NCBI GenBank assembly: GCA_029448655.1 | Contig: JACCLO010000015.1 | Location: 496,001-560,000, forward strand | DNA from: Wolfiporia cocos | Taxonomy: Eukaryota > Basidiomycota > Agaricomycetes > Polyporales > Phaeolaceae | Direction: 5' to 3' | DNA length: 64,000 nt | Shown here: positions 63,851 through 64,000 of the stretch, in pieces | Layout of the letters: every line of letters begins with the position of its first letter | How positions within the stretch are numbered: position 1 is the first letter of the stretch | Notes under the pieces: generated by a model | Seen by the model: only the letters and a program-made list of their open reading frames with translations | Databases searched by the model: none | What the model was told of the DNA's origin: nothing | Translations under genes and position numbers: made by a program

Positions 63851-64000
63851 TTGTGCTTAGCGCAAGGAATGAGCATTAAGCAGAACTAGTGCTCACTAAG
63901 TGAGTCAAAGAGGAAGGGCATGTCAATGCATTCTGTATTCCACACCCTCTTCCTCTTTCTCCTGACTCATTGTAAGCATGTAGCCTAGTTTTTCACCCAC
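63851..64000. other. window edge, nothing recognised
   Basis: No ORF or repeat identified. Confidence 0.3.

Noticed and set aside
1..64000. CRISPR arrays, rRNA operons or bacterial-type operons
   Set aside because: No regularly spaced short repeats of that kind, no rRNA-like sequence, and introns show a eukaryote.

Overview
The window looks like a transposon-dense stretch of a filamentous fungus, most likely an agaricomycete basidiomycete. The reasons are a Plavaka-type (Tnp2/CACTA) transposase, a Mutator-like transposase with a SWIM finger, Ty3/Gypsy elements with a chromodomain, and small host genes with 47-62 nt introns (GTAAGT/GTATGT donors). The genus cannot be fixed from sequence alone. 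Most of the window is LTR retrotransposons and their remains. Target-site duplications (TSDs) could be read for nearly every insertion, so the order of events can be reconstructed.

Layout: 1-2144 is a Plavaka-type transposase pseudogene. 3231-3965 is a solo LTR. 4025-26834 is one Gypsy element (family B, + strand, TSD CATCA). It holds a complete 10.9 kb family-A Gypsy element (6021-16927, - strand), which itself holds a 920-bp TRIM (14177-15096). It also holds a solo LTR (16946-17563) and a tandem non-coding LTR element (22742-26060) that splits the dUTPase end of pol. 26835-41157 is a mosaic: a perfect 142-bp inverted repeat, two candidate spliced genes, three solo LTRs, a hAT-type MITE and two composite elements with tRNA-like modules. 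41158-51942 is a second family-A element (D, + strand) with intact ORF1, gag and pol and a doubled 5' LTR. D and a third tRNA-module element (52153-52862) both interrupt one Mutator-like transposase gene spanning 55394 down to about 40938. 56119-60286 is a small island of three host-type genes on the - strand. 60287-64000 is again repeats and two solo LTRs.

How the parts work together: families A/D and B encode an extra ORF upstream of gag, then gag, then pol (protease, reverse transcriptase, RNase H, integrase, chromodomain, dUTPase). In all four LTR families with an internal region here (A/D, B, the TRIM and the tandem element), the 10-12 nt just inside the 5' LTR are complementary to a site 26-38 nt downstream of the LTR TATA box. 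This is the arrangement of Tf1-type self-primed reverse transcription. It suggests that the non-coding elements are copied in trans by Gypsy elements of this type. The other standout is the set of three related elements with 7-bp TSDs, each carrying two divergent tRNA-derived modules with A and B boxes.
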